In this document: piece after piece, positions 5,468 through 6,781 of the stretch
Position numbering within the stretch: the first letter of the stretch is position 1
Layout of the letters: each line of letters opens with the position of its first letter
Assembly (NCBI GenBank): GCA_023417285.1
Contig: JAEZFR010000251.1
Location: 1 to 6,781 of the forward strand
Reading direction: 5' to 3'
DNA length: 6,781 nucleotides
From: Bacillota bacterium
Lineage (GTDB): Bacteria; Bacillota; Clostridia; Acetivibrionales; DSM-1351
Program-made: the position numbers and the translations under genes
Notes under the pieces: generated by a model
Databases searched by the model: none
What the model saw: only the letters and a program-made list of their open reading frames with translations
Told to the model about the DNA's origin: nothing

Positions 5468-6547
5468 ATGTTTGACAAGTTGCAAGTAGCAGAAGACAGG
5501 TATGAAGAAATCAGTCACAAGCTTAGTGACCCTGATATAACTAGCAATCAGGACGAATATAAAAAATTGATGAAGGAGTACTCCGAGCTTGAAGAAATTG
5601 TTCAAAAGTTCAGAGAGTACAAGAAGGTTACAAAGGACATAGAAGAAGCCAGAGAGATGTTGGATGACACTCTCGAAAAGGATTTTCGTGAGCTTGTTCA
5701 GATGGAGTTCGAAGAAGCACAGGAAAAACTAGAGGTTATCAAGAAGCAACTCAAGATTTTGCTTATTCCAAAGGACCCCAATGATGACAAGAACGTTATT
5801 GTAGAAATTCGAGGAGGGGCTGGTGGTGAAGAAGCTGCTCTTTTTGCGGGGGTGCTTTTTAGAGCATATACCAAATACGCTGAAAAACATCGTTGGAAGT
5901 ATGAAATAATGGATTCAAATCCAACTGAACTTGGTGGCTTTAAGGAAGTAGTATTTTCTATAGAGGGTAAGGGAGCGTATTCAAGACTGAAGTTTGAAAG
6001 CGGAGTGCATAGAGTACAGAGAGTGCCTTCTACCGAATCAAGCGGCAGAATCCACACATCAACTATAACTGTTGCAGTTCTCCCAGAGGTAGAAGAGGTG
6101 GACGTAGATATCAATCCAAATGACCTGAGAATAGATACTTACAGAGCTAGTGGCGCAGGTGGACAGCATATCAACAAAACAGATTCAGCTATTAGAATTA
6201 CTCACTTACCGACAGGGTTGGTTGTTGCATGTCAGGACGAACGTTCACAGCACAAAAACAAAGACCGTGCTATGAAAATATTGAGATCAAAACTCTATGA
6301 AATGGCTCAGCAAGCCCAATTCAATGAGGTAGCACAGGAAAGAAAGAGTCAGGTAGGTACAGGAGACAGAAGTGAAAGAATCAGAACCTATAACTATCCT
6401 CAGGGCAGGGTAACTGATCACAGAATAGGACTTACACTTTACAAGCTTGACCAAGTAGTAGAAGGGGAATTAGATGAATTCATAGACGCACTCATAACCA
6501 CTGATCAATCAGAGAGGTTAGGAAATGGCGGGGATGATGAAGATTAA
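5468..6547 (+). CDS. prfA: Peptide chain release factor 1 (RF1)
   Basis: RF1 reads UAA and UAG in the ribosomal A site and triggers hydrolysis of peptidyl-tRNA. The 359-aa product is full length. It begins with a helical, coiled-coil-rich domain 1 (about 1-100). The conserved GGAGGEEA segment lies at 116-123. The codon-recognition tripeptide is P187-S188-T189 in RVPSTESSGRIHTS, the PxT form of RF1 rather than SPF of RF2. The catalytic GGQ loop is at 231-233 in SGAGGQHINKTDSAIR; its glutamine is the usual PrmC methylation target. The C-terminal region keeps GDRSERIRTYNYPQGRVTDHRI (299-320). It ends in an acidic tail GGDDED whose codons run into a tandem repeat array. The start has GAGGTG at 5457-5462. 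prmC, often next to prfA, is not seen in this window. A promoter and terminator-like hairpin upstream suggest independent transcription. Confidence 0.98.
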   Translation: MFDKLQVAEDRYEEISHKLSDPDITSNQDEYKKLMKEYSELEEIVQKFREYKKVTKDIEEAREMLDDTLEKDFRELVQMEFEEAQEKLEVIKKQLKILLIPKDPNDDKNVIVEIRGGAGGEEAALFAGVLFRAYTKYAEKHRWKYEIMDSNPTELGGFKEVVFSIEGKGAYSRLKFESGVHRVQRVPSTESSGRIHTSTITVAVLPEVEEVDVDINPNDLRIDTYRASGAGGQHINKTDSAIRITHLPTGLVVACQDERSQHKNKDRAMKILRSKLYEMAQQAQFNEVAQERKSQVGTGDRSERIRTYNYPQGRVTDHRIGLTLYKLDQVVEGELDEFIDALITTDQSERLGNGGDDED

Positions 6548-6680
6548 TTTTCGGAATTAATAAAGATTGATGCTCAGACATTGAGGAAGATTAATTCTCA
6601 GCATTAATAATGATTAATATTCATCATTGATGAAGGTTAATACTCATCATTGATAAAAGATTAATACTCAGACTAATAAA
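6542..6680. repeat. Six tandem 22-24-nt repeats overlapping the prfA stop codon
   Basis: Units begin at 6542, 6565, 6589, 6612, 6635 and 6659, with an approximate consensus GATTAATACTCAKCATTGAT plus a short A-rich end. Unit lengths are 23, 24, 23, 23, 24 and 22. The last sense codon GAT and stop TAA of prfA form the start of unit 1. One part (6620-6634) is a perfect palindrome, TTCATCA-T-TGATGAA. No intrinsic terminator is evident in or after the array. Confidence 0.75.
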
Positions 6681-6729
6681 GGGTTTATGTATCAAGAATA
6701 ATAACCATACCTTCTGAATAGTATATAAC

Positions 6730-6759
6730 AGTGTAAATTACAATAGTGTAAACTATAAT
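6730..6759. repeat. Two adjacent 15-nt direct repeats near the window end
   Basis: AGTGTAAATTACAAT (6730-6744) is followed at once by AGTGTAAACTATAAT (6745-6759), 13 of 15 identical. The first copy contains a perfect palindrome TGTAA-A-TTACA (6732-6742), which could be a regulator site for a gene beyond the window. The stretch 6681-6781 holds no gene I can support. Confidence 0.5.
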
Positions 6760-6781
6760 AGTTTTATTACGGTTTGTTATA

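Noticed and set aside
5698..6114. 138-codon open frame antisense to prfA
   Set aside because: It is a Ser/Thr/Pro-rich shadow of the RF1 coding sequence, with no independent support.

Overview
The window is AT-rich, gene-dense bacterial chromosome with mostly strong GAGG/AGGTG-type Shine-Dalgarno sites, intrinsic terminators and sigma-A-like promoters. Every gene lies on the + strand. Gene content, protein flavour and codon choice fit a low-GC Firmicute of the class Clostridia. That placement is inferred from resemblance; no search was run.

Region 1 (1-2636) is the conserved replication/recombination cluster dnaX (5' end outside the window) - ybaB/ebfC - recR. DnaX is the clamp-loader tau subunit, YbaB a small DNA-binding nucleoid-associated protein, and RecR the recombination mediator acting with RecO/RecF. 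Three oddities sit here: a 36-nt degenerate tandem repeat inside the dnaX linker, a bulged hairpin between dnaX and ybaB, and a 28-nt tandem repeat after recR.

Region 2 (2637-3338) holds one 198-aa soluble protein that I do not recognise. An 11-bp inverted repeat precedes it and an intrinsic terminator follows it.

Region 3 (3339-5230) is a self-contained two-gene operon: a strong promoter with an A/T-rich upstream element, a perfect 15-bp palindrome just past the predicted transcription start, a DUF2089-type zinc-ribbon/HTH protein, a DUF4097-type beta-solenoid protein, and a strong terminator. Both proteins carry the same short SHOCT-like helical module, at the C-terminus of the first and the N-terminus of the second. 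This recalls the YvlB/LiaX-type envelope-stress proteins and is the most system-like part of the window.

Region 4 (5231-6781) is prfA (release factor 1), behind an extended -10 promoter and a leader containing a terminator-like hairpin. Six tandem repeats of 22-24 nt begin at the last sense codon of prfA, and a 15-nt direct repeat lies near the window end. No RNA genes, CRISPR arrays, insertion sequences or phage genes were seen.
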